DNA of 5,082 nucleotides from the NCBI GenBank assembly GCA_000431775.1, contig FR888230.1:30740-35821 (forward strand). Reading direction: 5' to 3'. A program made the translations under genes and the position numbers. The DNA comes from Clostridium sp. CAG:413. Lineage in GTDB: Bacteria > Bacillota > Clostridia > Oscillospirales > Acutalibacteraceae. Shown here piece after piece: positions 1 through 5,082 of the stretch. A model generated the notes under the pieces. The model was not told the origin of the DNA and did no database searches. It saw only the letters and a list, made by a program, of their open reading frames with translations. The first letter of the stretch is position 1. Every line of letters begins with the position of its first letter.

Positions 1-274
1 CAGCCATGCCCTCAAGGCGCAGGCGCATTTCATAGATAGTAACGATATCTTCCTTTGATATGCCGATAACAAGCGCTCCTTTGGTGGTCATCTCGATAAG
101 ATGCTCCTGCTCGAGCCTGCGAAGAGCCTCGCGCACGGGGGTACGGCTGACCTCCAGCAGCTCGGAGAGCCTGTTCTCGGTCAAGACCTCGCCCCTCGGG
201 AATTTCTCGCTCAGAATATCGCGCTCAAGTATCTCAAATATCTGATCGGCTATCGAATTGCTTCTTCTCTCCAT
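1..274 (-). CDS. GntR family (FadR/FCD-type) transcriptional regulator, 3' part beyond window
   Basis: The 91 visible residues form the N-terminal winged helix-turn-helix domain of a GntR regulator. An opening helix (residues 6-22, SIADQIFEILERDI) is followed by the GntR signature LTENRLSELLEVSRTPVREALRRLEQEHLIE at about 31-61 (pieces: TENRLSELLEVS, RTPVREALRRLE). The sequence ISKEDIVTIYEMRLRLEGMA, where the window ends, is typical of the start of an FCD ligand-binding domain. The family binds DNA as a dimer and responds to small carboxylates or sugars acids. The ATG at 274 is supported by GAGG at 284-281, which overlaps the stop of the upstream condensing-enzyme gene; only 8 bases separate the two genes, so they are almost surely co-transcribed and translationally coupled. 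A GntR-like palindrome sits on the operon promoter (1675-1700), so autoregulation is likely. The effector is unknown; citrate, 2-oxoglutarate or another product of the partner enzyme is a guess. Confidence 0.93.
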   Translation of the reverse strand, partial: MERRSNSIADQIFEILERDILSEKFPRGEVLTENRLSELLEVSRTPVREALRRLEQEHLIEMTTKGALVIGISKEDIVTIYEMRLRLEGMA

Positions 275-278
275 ACCG

Positions 279-284
279 CACCTC
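279..284 (-). promoter_or_regulatory. Ribosome binding site of the GntR gene, overlapping the upstream stop codon
   Basis: GAGGTG reads on the minus strand from 284 to 279. Its GAGG core is 6 bases before the ATG at 274, and it overlaps the TGA (285-283) that ends the condensing-enzyme gene. This geometry fixes the regulator's start and implies translational coupling. Confidence 0.75.
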
Positions 285-1659
285 ATTTACGCACGAAGCG
301 GCCGCCCGAAAGCTCGGCTAACTTCGCTTCAAGCTCGTGATTTGACAGGGCGGAGACTCTGCCGCCGGCGTATTCACCGTCCATCCACTCCTTAAGCTCC
401 GCCACAAGCGGGTCGCGCTTATCGAGGGCGTCGACGCCCTCAAGGCCGTAATTCTCGTTTATCCAATAGGCTATGCCCGCAAGCCCCGAGGTTTTGCTGA
501 CGGCCACGCCTGCGGGGCGGTTGAGCAGCTTCTTGGTGTTGAAAATATTATATATCTCCTCGTCCTTGAGCAGTCCGTCGGCGTGAATGCCCGCGCGGGT
601 GGTGTTGAAATTCCTGCCGACGAACGGGGTCATTTCTGGGATGTTATAGCCTATCTCGTTCCTGAAATAATCGGCTATCTCGGTTATGACGGTGGGATCC
701 ATGCCGTCGAAGGAGCCTCTGAGCGAGGCGTATTCAAACACCATGGCCTCAAGCGGCACGTTGCCCGTGCGCTCGCCGATGCCGAGCAATGAGCAGTTGA
801 CCGCCCCCGCGCCGTACATCCACGCGGTGGAGGCGTTGACGACTGCCTTATAGAAGTCATTGTGACCGTGCCACTCGAGCATATCGCTCGGCACGTCGGC
901 ATAGTGCCTCAGGCCGTAGACGATGCCCGCAACGCTGCGGGGCAGGGCTGCGCCGGGGTAGGGCACGCCGTAGCCCATCGTGTCGCAGGCTCTTATCTTG
1001 ACGGGGATACCCGCCTGCCTCGACATCTCGGTAAGCTCATTCACAAACGGCACGACGAAGCCGTAGAAATCCGCGCGGGTGATATCCTCAAAGTGGCACC
1101 TGGGCACAAGACCCGCCTCAAACGCGAGCGAGACCACCTCAAGATAGTGCTTCAGGCACTCCGAGCGGGTCATCTTCATCTTCTTAAATATATGATAATC
1201 GCTGCAGCTGACGAGAATGCCCGTCTCACGGATGCCGAGATCCTTGACGAGCTTGAAATCCTCCTTGCTCGCCCTTATCCATGTGGTTATCTCGGGGAAT
1301 TTCAGCCCGAGCGCCTGGCATTTCTCCACCGCCTCGCGGTCCTTTTTGCTGTAGATAAAGAACTCGGTCTGGCTGATTATGCCGTAAGGGCCGCCGAGCT
1401 TAGAGAGCAGCTTATAGAGCGCCACTATCTGCTCCACGGTGTAAGGCTCGACCGACTGCTGCCCGTCCCTGAACGACGTGTCGGTTATCCTTATCTCCTC
1501 GGGCATATTCATCGGCACCCTGCGATGGTTGAACGCCACCTTGGGCACGCTGTCGTAATCATAAATATCCCTGTAGAGATTCGGCTCCTCCACATCCTGC
1601 AACTCGTATTTATAGATCTTTTGCTCAAGCAGATTTGTCTTTTTTGATATCTCAAGCAT
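283..1659 (-). CDS. DRE-TIM/HMGL-like condensing enzyme, probable (Re)-citrate synthase (isopropylmalate/homocitrate synthase relative)
   Basis: A 458-residue cytosolic enzyme of the Claisen-condensing DRE-TIM family, which joins acetyl-CoA to a 2-oxoacid. Motifs seen: DTSFRDGQQS at 60-69 (the Arg-Asp catalytic/metal pair), CDTMGYG at 225-231, the metal-binding HGHND at 264-268, GIGERTGN at 293-300, and AGIHADG at 356-362. It lacks the roughly 120-residue C-terminal LeuA regulatory domain, arguing against ordinary leucine-pathway 2-isopropylmalate synthase. The length and the GERTGN-VPLEAMVFEY stretch resemble the clostridial Re-citrate synthase group, which replaces the usual Si-type enzyme in anaerobes and feeds 2-oxoglutarate and glutamate synthesis. 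Homocitrate or citramalate synthase remains possible; relatives are often given unrelated names in databases. The ATG at 1659 is chosen over one 11 codons upstream (1692) because GGAGGG lies 6 bases before it, and because 1692 falls inside the -10 box. It leads an operon with the GntR gene. Confidence 0.85.
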   Translation of the reverse strand: MLEISKKTNLLEQKIYKYELQDVEEPNLYRDIYDYDSVPKVAFNHRRVPMNMPEEIRITDTSFRDGQQSVEPYTVEQIVALYKLLSKLGGPYGIISQTEFFIYSKKDREAVEKCQALGLKFPEITTWIRASKEDFKLVKDLGIRETGILVSCSDYHIFKKMKMTRSECLKHYLEVVSLAFEAGLVPRCHFEDITRADFYGFVVPFVNELTEMSRQAGIPVKIRACDTMGYGVPYPGAALPRSVAGIVYGLRHYADVPSDMLEWHGHNDFYKAVVNASTAWMYGAGAVNCSLLGIGERTGNVPLEAMVFEYASLRGSFDGMDPTVITEIADYFRNEIGYNIPEMTPFVGRNFNTTRAGIHADGLLKDEEIYNIFNTKKLLNRPAGVAVSKTSGLAGIAYWINENYGLEGVDALDKRDPLVAELKEWMDGEYAGGRVSALSNHELEAKLAELSGGRFVRK

Positions 1660-1665
1660 CCGAAT

Positions 1666-1671
1666 CCCTCC
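1666..1671 (-). promoter_or_regulatory. Ribosome binding site deciding the start of the condensing-enzyme gene
   Basis: GGAGGG at 1671-1666 is 6 bases before the ATG at 1659. The longer reading frame from 1692 has no such site and would begin at or upstream of the predicted transcription start (about 1685), so 1659 is the better start. Confidence 0.85.
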
Positions 1672-1674
1672 AAT

Positions 1675-1700
1675 CTGTATAATTGTATACAATTATACAG
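1675..1700. promoter_or_regulatory. Perfect 26-bp palindrome, probable GntR operator
   Basis: The sequence CTGTATAATTGTA followed by its exact reverse complement forms an uninterrupted 26-bp palindrome centred between 1687 and 1688. The core ATTGTATACAAT fits the T-x-GT-(N)-AC-x-A dyads bound by many FadR-subfamily GntR regulators. It contains the whole -10 box (1697-1692) and the predicted transcription start, so a bound dimer would block RNA polymerase. The GntR gene is the second gene of the operon it would control. The palindrome is seen directly; the identity of the binding protein is inferred. Confidence 0.85.
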
Positions 1701-1720
1701 TGATACTTTCCGCTTGTCAA
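1692..1720 (-). promoter_or_regulatory. Consensus sigma-70/SigA-type promoter of the condensing enzyme-GntR operon
   Basis: On the minus strand the -35 box is TTGACA (1720-1715) and the -10 box is TATAAT (1697-1692), both exact consensus, with a 17-base spacer. Predicted transcription start is near 1685-1683, giving a leader of about 25 bases. Such a strong promoter normally needs tight repression, which fits the operator overlapping the -10 box. Confidence 0.9.
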
Positions 1721-1744
1721 GCGAATTGCGGCAAAATCGCTTGA
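1717..1744. repeat. Inverted repeat overlapping the -35 box
   Basis: TCAAGCGA at 1717-1724 is mirrored exactly by TCGCTTGA at 1737-1744, with 12 bases between them; arm centres are 20 bp (two helical turns) apart. The left arm overlaps the -35 hexamer at 1715-1720. It lies upstream of the transcription start, so it would act as DNA, possibly as a second regulator site. It could also be a by-product of the neighbouring short repeats. Confidence 0.5.
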
Positions 1745-1761
1745 ATTACGGCGAATTGCGG
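1723..1761. repeat. Three helically phased copies of GAATTRCGG upstream of the promoter
   Basis: GAATTGCGG occurs at 1723-1731 and 1753-1761, and GAATTACGG at 1743-1751. The copies start 20 and 10 bp apart, so all face the same side of the helix. The two outer copies share a longer 13-base match (GCGAATTGCGGCA at 1721-1733 and 1751-1763). A degenerate ATTGCA follows about 11 bp further on, at 1766-1771. The position immediately upstream of the -35 box suggests an activator or cooperative repressor site, though a chance or slipped duplication is possible. Confidence 0.5.
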
Positions 1762-1774
1762 CATTATTGCAATC

Positions 1775-1810
1775 AAAAACGGCAGCTCCGCCGAACACGG
1801 GAGCCGCCGT
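1775..1810 (-). terminator. Rho-independent terminator (second of a same-direction pair)
   Basis: On the minus strand ACGGCGGCTCC (1810-1800) pairs with GGAGCTGCCGT (1789-1779) in an 11-bp stem with one G-U pair and a 10-base loop; the U-run follows at 1779-1775. There is no matching U-run on the plus strand. It ends any transcript arising between the two terminators, or backs up the first one, and insulates the promoter at 1720. Confidence 0.85.
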
Positions 1811-1927
1811 AAATCATATTCAGTTATTTTTTGCGATAGAACCAGAGCTGCTCTGACCTCGGGCGCATATTCGCCGAAAGGCTTGCCTCCGTAGAGGAAC
1901 GAAATATAATACGGCTTCAAAGTCAAC
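1811..1927 (-). other. Unassigned 117-base segment between two terminators, possible small structured RNA or gene remnant
   Basis: No convincing gene is visible. Read on the minus strand it has several local hairpins: CCTC-TACG-GAGG (a stable UNCG-class tetraloop), GGCG-AATATG-CGCC, and CAGAGC-A-GCTCTG. A tiny open frame, ATG at 1868 to TAA at 1824 (MRPRSEQLWFYRKK), ends just before the second terminator but lacks a well-placed ribosome site (GGAGG is about 17 bases away). A longer frame starting at a TTG near 1929 runs through the terminator and into the promoter region, so it is not credible. A weak promoter (TTTTTG, 18 bases, TATATT) can be proposed inside the first terminator's tail. It could be an sRNA, a decayed gene end or spacer. 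Confidence 0.25.
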
Positions 1928-1967
1928 AAAAACCCGCTCCGCAGCTTGGCTCGGCTGCAAAGCGGGT
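1928..1967 (-). terminator. Strong rho-independent terminator of the zinc-ribbon/TPR-membrane protein operon
   Basis: The minus-strand RNA forms a 14-bp stem, ACCCGCUUUGCAGC (1967-1954) with GCUGCGGAGCGGGU (1945-1932), with two U-G pairs and an 8-base loop, followed by UUUUU. On the plus strand the two U-G pairs become A-C mismatches, so the structure is specific to minus-strand transcripts. It begins 19 bases after the stop of the small membrane protein gene. Confidence 0.92.
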
Positions 1968-1986
1968 GCGATATCTATTCGGCGGC

Positions 1987-2526
1987 TCAGATGATAAACA
2001 TCAAGACGAGCCAGGCTATCCAGAGAATAACGGTTATCGAGTATTTCTCGAGGAATGCGCCCGCCCTTGTGATAATTGCGGGTATGGCGAAGATTATCCT
2101 GCCGACGATATTCATATTCTTCTCTTCATAGGCGATATACCAGAAGTTCAGGATATCCTCCGTGAGCGGGAAAACGTTGCAGAGCAGCGAAACGCCCACA
2201 TAGAGCATAAGCACATAGAGGATAAAGAGCGGCACGGAATCGTAGGGAGTGATGCCCATGTAGCGCAGGTTAAGGAAGCCCGCGATAAAGAGCGGCACGC
2301 CAGTGATGAAATTCATAAAGCCCGGGCCTGTCGCCATAAGATAAGAGGCGAAGCCCTTCTTTGCGAATGCGTGCTCCACATGGCCGCAAGCCTCGTCTAT
2401 CCTCAGATAGCCGGGCACCTCGACGGGCAGGCCGAGAATGCGGCAGGTGAGCTGCTCCCAAAAGCCCTTGATATATGCGCCGGGGAACGTGAGGATCTTG
2501 CCGATAATATAGAGCTTTGTCATCAT
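1987..2526 (-). CDS. Conserved polytopic membrane protein of unknown function, possibly M50-protease-like but degenerate
   Basis: 179 residues. Hydrophobic stretches suggest four membrane segments at about 68-88, 98-120, 138-157 and 162-179; the N-terminal 65 residues are amphipathic. I recognise no named family with certainty. Visible landmarks are FWEQLTCRILGLPVE (22-36), ACGHVEH (46-52), ATGPGFMNF (65-73) and NVFPLTEDILNFW (117-129). Their order recalls site-2 (M50) proteases: HExxH before a LG-V turn, a GP..N motif, then N..P...D. Here HExxH would be WEQLT, so the metal site would be lost. This is a tentative reading. The start at 2526 is chosen because its ATG overlaps the upstream TGA (ATGA) and GGGGAG lies 11 bases before it; an in-frame GTG at 2538 and a second ATG at 2523 are alternatives. 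It is translationally coupled to the TPR protein gene. Confidence 0.82.
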   Translation of the reverse strand: MMTKLYIIGKILTFPGAYIKGFWEQLTCRILGLPVEVPGYLRIDEACGHVEHAFAKKGFASYLMATGPGFMNFITGVPLFIAGFLNLRYMGITPYDSVPLFILYVLMLYVGVSLLCNVFPLTEDILNFWYIAYEEKNMNIVGRIIFAIPAIITRAGAFLEKYSITVILWIAWLVLMFII

Positions 2527-4085
2527 ATAAGATCGCACTCCCCTTTCGTAAGGACTTCTTCAAGAGTTTTATCACCCTTGATTATCTGCAAAACACTGTC
2601 CGAAATTTCGGACTCTGAGAACGAAGAAAGTATCTCGTCGATATAAGCGGCGTTGTCGGTATCCTTCTTGCCCTTCTCCTTGCAGAGCCAAGAGCAAAGG
2701 TAGATAGTGTTGGACAGCTCCTGAGTATAGGCGCTGTTGTCGCCGGTATACTGATATATCTGATAGGCAGCATAATCAGCCTCGTAGGCGTCCTCATAGG
2801 CATTGTCATAGTCGCCGTTCATCAGATAGATAAGGGCGGACTGGCGATAGATCTCGGGCGAGGTGCCGTATTCCTTAAGCGCCTCGGTGCAAAGCTCTCT
2901 TGCCTTGTCAAGCTCGCCGACGCTGCGGAGATAGCTTATCTCGAGCTGATATGCGGTGTCCGTTCCCTTACAGGCGGCTTTATACTCCTGCATAACTCTG
3001 GCGGCCTCGTCGGTCTTGCCCTCGGCAAGATAGAGGCGCATCTTCATTGAGTTTGCATTAAACGAAGATTTATCATATTTGAGCTGCTTATCGAGATAGG
3101 TCAGCGCCTTGTCGCTCTGACCGACATTCATAAGCAGGCGGGCGTAATCGAGGGAATAGAGCCACGAATAGTCGCTCTTCTCGGCGCTGTCAGCCGCCTC
3201 GGCAGCCTCAAGGAATTTGATCCTTTCGGCGTCGGGCATATCCTTATAGGTAGCCACGTTATATTTCAGATAATTGAGGAATACCGCATTAACGCCGTCA
3301 GCGGTCGCTGCCTCGTCAAAGGCGGCGAGGGTCTCCTCAACAGTGGCTTCATCCGACTGCATCTTCTCGACTGCGTCGGCAACGGCTTCATAGGTATTCT
3401 GATAATCGGTGAGGAACTTGGTGCATTCCTTGACCATGGCGTTCTTCTGAGCGTGCTCATTGTAGGTGGAGAATATGCTCTCGGCGCTGTAGGCGGCCTC
3501 AAGCGGCGAATATGAATGAGCTATGCTCTTGAATATCTTGAGCTTAACGCCGTAGCCCGAGCGGACAAACGGGCTGTCGCTCTTGAGAATTTCATTCACG
3601 CTTGAAACAAGGTCGTCGACCTGGCTGTAGGCGGAATATGCGGGGTACCAGCTGCCCTTTGCGGCCTCCATGTCACCTTTATAGACCTGGAGCGCAGGCG
3701 CGCTGATAAGGAAGGCAAGACCCATTGCAAAGATGCCGGCTATAACTGCGGCAAAGCCTGCCACCCAGCCAAGCAGCGGTATCTTGGTCGAGCTCATACG
3801 CTCCTCGCATTCGTCGCAGTAGTCGCTGCCCTCTGCCCTTCTTCTCTCTCCGCAGGCGAGGCAAAGCTCAACTTCGTCAGTCTCTTCTGCCGTTTCTTCG
3901 GTTTCTTCCTCGGATATTTTCTCAGATTCCTCTGCGGCCTCGGTTTCGGGTGCGGCTTCCGTTTTTTCTTCGCCCTCGGCAGTCTCGGGCTGCCCGACTG
4001 TCTCGTCGGCGGCGGTTTCCTGCTCGGCGGCGGTCACGGTATCCTCCGGCTCACGCTCAAATTCATTGGTGCGTTCGTTATCCAA
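2523..4085 (-). CDS. Zinc-ribbon, single-pass membrane protein with TPR-like repeats
   Basis: 520 residues in four parts. Residues 1-72 are a Glu/Ala/Thr-rich, low-complexity acidic tail. Residues 75-93 are a short zinc ribbon (C75-x2-C78, C90-x2-C93). One hydrophobic helix spans about 102-130. The rest is helical with TPR-like pairs, clearest at about 306-336, 342-370, 380-404 and 410-436 (for example ARLLMNVGQSDKALTYLDKQ, SALIYLMNGDYDNAYEDAYE). Lysine before the helix predicts tail and ribbon in the cytoplasm and the TPR part outside, suiting a scaffold that links an internal partner to the envelope. There is no enzyme motif. The C-terminus (IIKGDKTLEEVLTKGECDL, about 501-519) looks conserved-like but is unassigned. 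The start is TTG at 4085, set by AAGGAGGA 8 bases upstream; no in-frame ATG lies nearby. It has its own promoter and overlaps the next gene by four bases. Confidence 0.88.
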   Translation of the reverse strand: MDNERTNEFEREPEDTVTAAEQETAADETVGQPETAEGEEKTEAAPETEAAEESEKISEEETEETAEETDEVELCLACGERRRAEGSDYCDECEERMSSTKIPLLGWVAGFAAVIAGIFAMGLAFLISAPALQVYKGDMEAAKGSWYPAYSAYSQVDDLVSSVNEILKSDSPFVRSGYGVKLKIFKSIAHSYSPLEAAYSAESIFSTYNEHAQKNAMVKECTKFLTDYQNTYEAVADAVEKMQSDEATVEETLAAFDEAATADGVNAVFLNYLKYNVATYKDMPDAERIKFLEAAEAADSAEKSDYSWLYSLDYARLLMNVGQSDKALTYLDKQLKYDKSSFNANSMKMRLYLAEGKTDEAARVMQEYKAACKGTDTAYQLEISYLRSVGELDKARELCTEALKEYGTSPEIYRQSALIYLMNGDYDNAYEDAYEADYAAYQIYQYTGDNSAYTQELSNTIYLCSWLCKEKGKKDTDNAAYIDEILSSFSESEISDSVLQIIKGDKTLEEVLTKGECDLI

Positions 4086-4092
4086 GCCGTTT

Positions 4093-4100
4093 TCCTCCTT
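4093..4100 (-). promoter_or_regulatory. Ribosome binding site that decides a TTG start codon
   Basis: AAGGAGGA (4100-4093) is a near-perfect Shine-Dalgarno sequence. Eight bases separate its GGAGG core from TTG at 4085-4083, the only suitable start for the zinc-ribbon/TPR protein. Confidence 0.88.
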
Positions 4101-4120
4101 TGTTAACTCATGTGGGATTT

Positions 4121-4149
4121 ATTCTAACACTATTTTTGACCGATTTCAA
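4121..4149 (-). promoter_or_regulatory. Sigma-70/SigA-type promoter of the zinc-ribbon/TPR operon
   Basis: The -35 box TTGAAA (4149-4144) and -10 box TAGAAT (4126-4121) are 17 bases apart, in the AT-rich gap after the YifB gene. Each box differs from consensus at one position. The predicted start near 4114 gives a leader of about 28 bases. Confidence 0.75.
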
Positions 4150-4177
4150 ATAAAATTGAAAATATTTACATTTTATT
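4149..4177. repeat. AT-rich dyad between the YifB gene and the next promoter
   Basis: AATAAAAT (4149-4156) mirrors ATTTTATT (4170-4177); inside them AAA (4159-4161) mirrors TTT (4165-4167), centred on 4163. It starts 10 bases after the YifB stop and touches the -35 box. It could be a weak, GC-poor terminator, an operator or UP-like AT-rich DNA; base composition alone makes such dyads common. Confidence 0.35.
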
Positions 4178-4187
4178 CACTCAATGT

Positions 4188-5082
4188 TTATTTGCGCCAC
4201 AGCTTGCGGTCAAGGCTGCGGTACTGCACCGCCTGGGCGATATGCGACGCCTCAATGCTTTCGCACCCCTCAAGGTCGGCTATCGTGCGTGAGACCCTGA
4301 GCACCTTATCGTAGGCTCTGGCAGAGAAATCGAGCTTCTCAAAGACCTCCTCAAGCAGTGCGAGAGCCTCGGGGGTCGGGCGACAGAAGCGCTTTGTGAG
4401 GGCGGCGTCCATCTTGGCATTGCATGAAACGCCCGTGCCCTTTAACCGCTCCTGCTGAATTCGGCGGGCGGCGTTAACGCGCTTTTTGATATCCGCCGAG
4501 CACTCCGACGGCACACGGCTCGACAGCTTGTCAAAATCAACGGGCGGCACCTCGATATGAATGTCTATCCTGTCGAGCAGCGGGCCAGATATCCTTGCAA
4601 GATAGCGCTTCGCGGCGCCCTCGGGGCAGGTGCATTCGCGCTTCGGGTGCCCGTGGAAGCCGCAGGGGCAGGGGTTCATAGCGCAAACCACCATCGCCGA
4701 GCACGGGTAGGTCAGCGAGGCGTTCGCGCGGGAAATGGTGATCTTGCCGTCCTCAATGGGCTGGCGCAGCACCTCCATTGCGACGCGCGAGAATTCGGGC
4801 AATTCATCGAGGAAGAGCACGCCGTTGTGGGCAAGCGATATTTCACCCGGTCTCGGTATCGCGCCGCCGCCCGAGAGACCTGCGGGCGAGACGGTGTGGT
4901 GCGGCGAGCGGAAGGGCCTCCGTCTTATAAGCGAAACGCCCTTGGGCAGTGCGCCCGCCACGGAATAAAGTTCCGTGGTCTGCAGGCTCTCCTCAAAGGT
5001 CATGTCGGGCAGTATCGAGGGCAGGCGCTTTGCGAGCATACTTTTGCCCGAGCCGGGCGGACCGACCATTATTATGTTGTGA
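4188..5082 (-). CDS. yifB: YifB/ComM family Mg-chelatase-like AAA+ ATPase, N-terminal part beyond window
   Basis: About 297 C-terminal residues are visible of a family that is usually about 500 long; the missing part should be the Lon/S5-like N-terminal domain. Counting from the methionine codon at 5069 (internal; the frame continues upstream with HNII), there is a Walker A GPPGSGKS (3-10), the family motif [16 protein letters not shown] (54-69), Walker B VLFLDE (84-89), a cysteine cluster MNPCPCG...CTC (131-148), the arginine-finger region SGPLLDRID (161-169), and sensor-2-like [18 protein letters not shown] (249-266) near the C-terminal domain. In Gram-negative bacteria ComM is a hexameric helicase that promotes branch migration during natural transformation; the role in Firmicutes is unsettled. 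It ends with TAA at 4190-4188, 102 bases before the next gene, which has its own promoter. Confidence 0.95.
   Translation of the reverse strand, partial: HNIIMVGPPGSGKSMLAKRLPSILPDMTFEESLQTTELYSVAGALPKGVSLIRRRPFRSPHHTVSPAGLSGGGAIPRPGEISLAHNGVLFLDELPEFSRVAMEVLRQPIEDGKITISRANASLTYPCSAMVVCAMNPCPCGFHGHPKRECTCPEGAAKRYLARISGPLLDRIDIHIEVPPVDFDKLSSRVPSECSADIKKRVNAARRIQQERLKGTGVSCNAKMDAALTKRFCRPTPEALALLEEVFEKLDFSARAYDKVLRVSRTIADLEGCESIEASHIAQAVQYRSLDRKLWRK

Noticed and set aside
862..1647. Long plus-strand open frame (261 codons) antisense to the condensing enzyme
   Set aside because: It lies wholly within a gene with clear catalytic motifs on the other strand, has no recognisable domain, and is an expected shadow of GC-rich codon use.
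1660..1692. Eleven-codon N-terminal extension of the condensing enzyme
   Set aside because: Its ATG lies at the edge of the -10 box, upstream of the predicted transcription start, whereas the downstream ATG has a GGAGGG site at proper spacing.
1675..1700. The 26-bp palindrome as a terminator or attachment site
   Set aside because: It is AT-rich, has no U-run, overlaps a consensus -10 box, and there is no integrase or mobile gene nearby; an operator explains it better.
1717..1929. Minus-strand 70-codon open frame starting with TTG near the first terminator
   Set aside because: Its start lies in the terminator U-run, it reads through a second terminator, and it ends inside the promoter -35 region; no ribosome site supports it.
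1966..2646. Plus-strand open frame (226 codons) opposite the membrane protein and the end of the TPR gene
   Set aside because: It starts within the terminator stem of the opposite strand, has no domain, and is explained as a shadow of two supported genes.
5067..5069. ATG at 5069 as the true start of the YifB-like gene
   Set aside because: It falls directly before Walker A, and the frame continues upstream with HNII, as in full-length family members; the gene is cut by the window edge.

Overview
The window looks like chromosomal DNA from an anaerobic, moderately GC-rich Clostridia-type Firmicute, probably a gut Ruminococcaceae/Oscillospirales relative. The grounds are strong AGGAGG-type ribosome sites, a TTG start codon, sigma-70-like promoters in AT-rich gaps, a zinc-ribbon/TPR membrane protein of a type common in this group, and a Re-citrate-synthase-like enzyme. 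The taxonomic placement is inference. All five genes lie on the minus strand. No mobile element, CRISPR array, tRNA or rRNA was seen.

In the direction of transcription (right to left) the layout is as follows. (1) The C-terminal half of a YifB/ComM-type Mg-chelatase-like AAA+ ATPase runs in from the right edge and stops at 4188. (2) A 102-base AT-rich gap holds a good promoter. (3) A two-gene unit follows: a 520-residue protein with an acidic tail, a four-cysteine zinc ribbon, one membrane helix and TPR-like helices, then, through an ATGA stop/start overlap, a small polytopic membrane protein with a faint resemblance to M50-type intramembrane proteases. (4) A strong terminator lies 19 bases after that stop, then about 117 bases of unexplained sequence, then a second terminator in the same direction. 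(5) A compact control region follows, with helically phased short repeats, a near-consensus TTGACA-17-TATAAT promoter, and a perfect 26-bp palindrome that contains the -10 box. (6) A second two-gene unit has a DRE-TIM/HMGL-like condensing enzyme, most likely a (Re)-citrate synthase or close relative, and, 8 bases downstream, a GntR/FadR-type regulator that runs off the left edge.

The clearest functional story is in (5)-(6). The regulator's likely operator sits directly on the promoter of the operon that encodes it, which suggests autoregulated, metabolite-responsive repression of a condensing enzyme feeding citrate/2-oxoglutarate (glutamate) or a related acyl-chain pathway. The second unit (3) is of unknown function; tight coupling suggests its two membrane proteins act together. 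The window is largely ordinary core genome. I see no strong evidence of a wholly new system, but the operator architecture, the degenerate protease-like protein and the inter-terminator segment deserve a second look.
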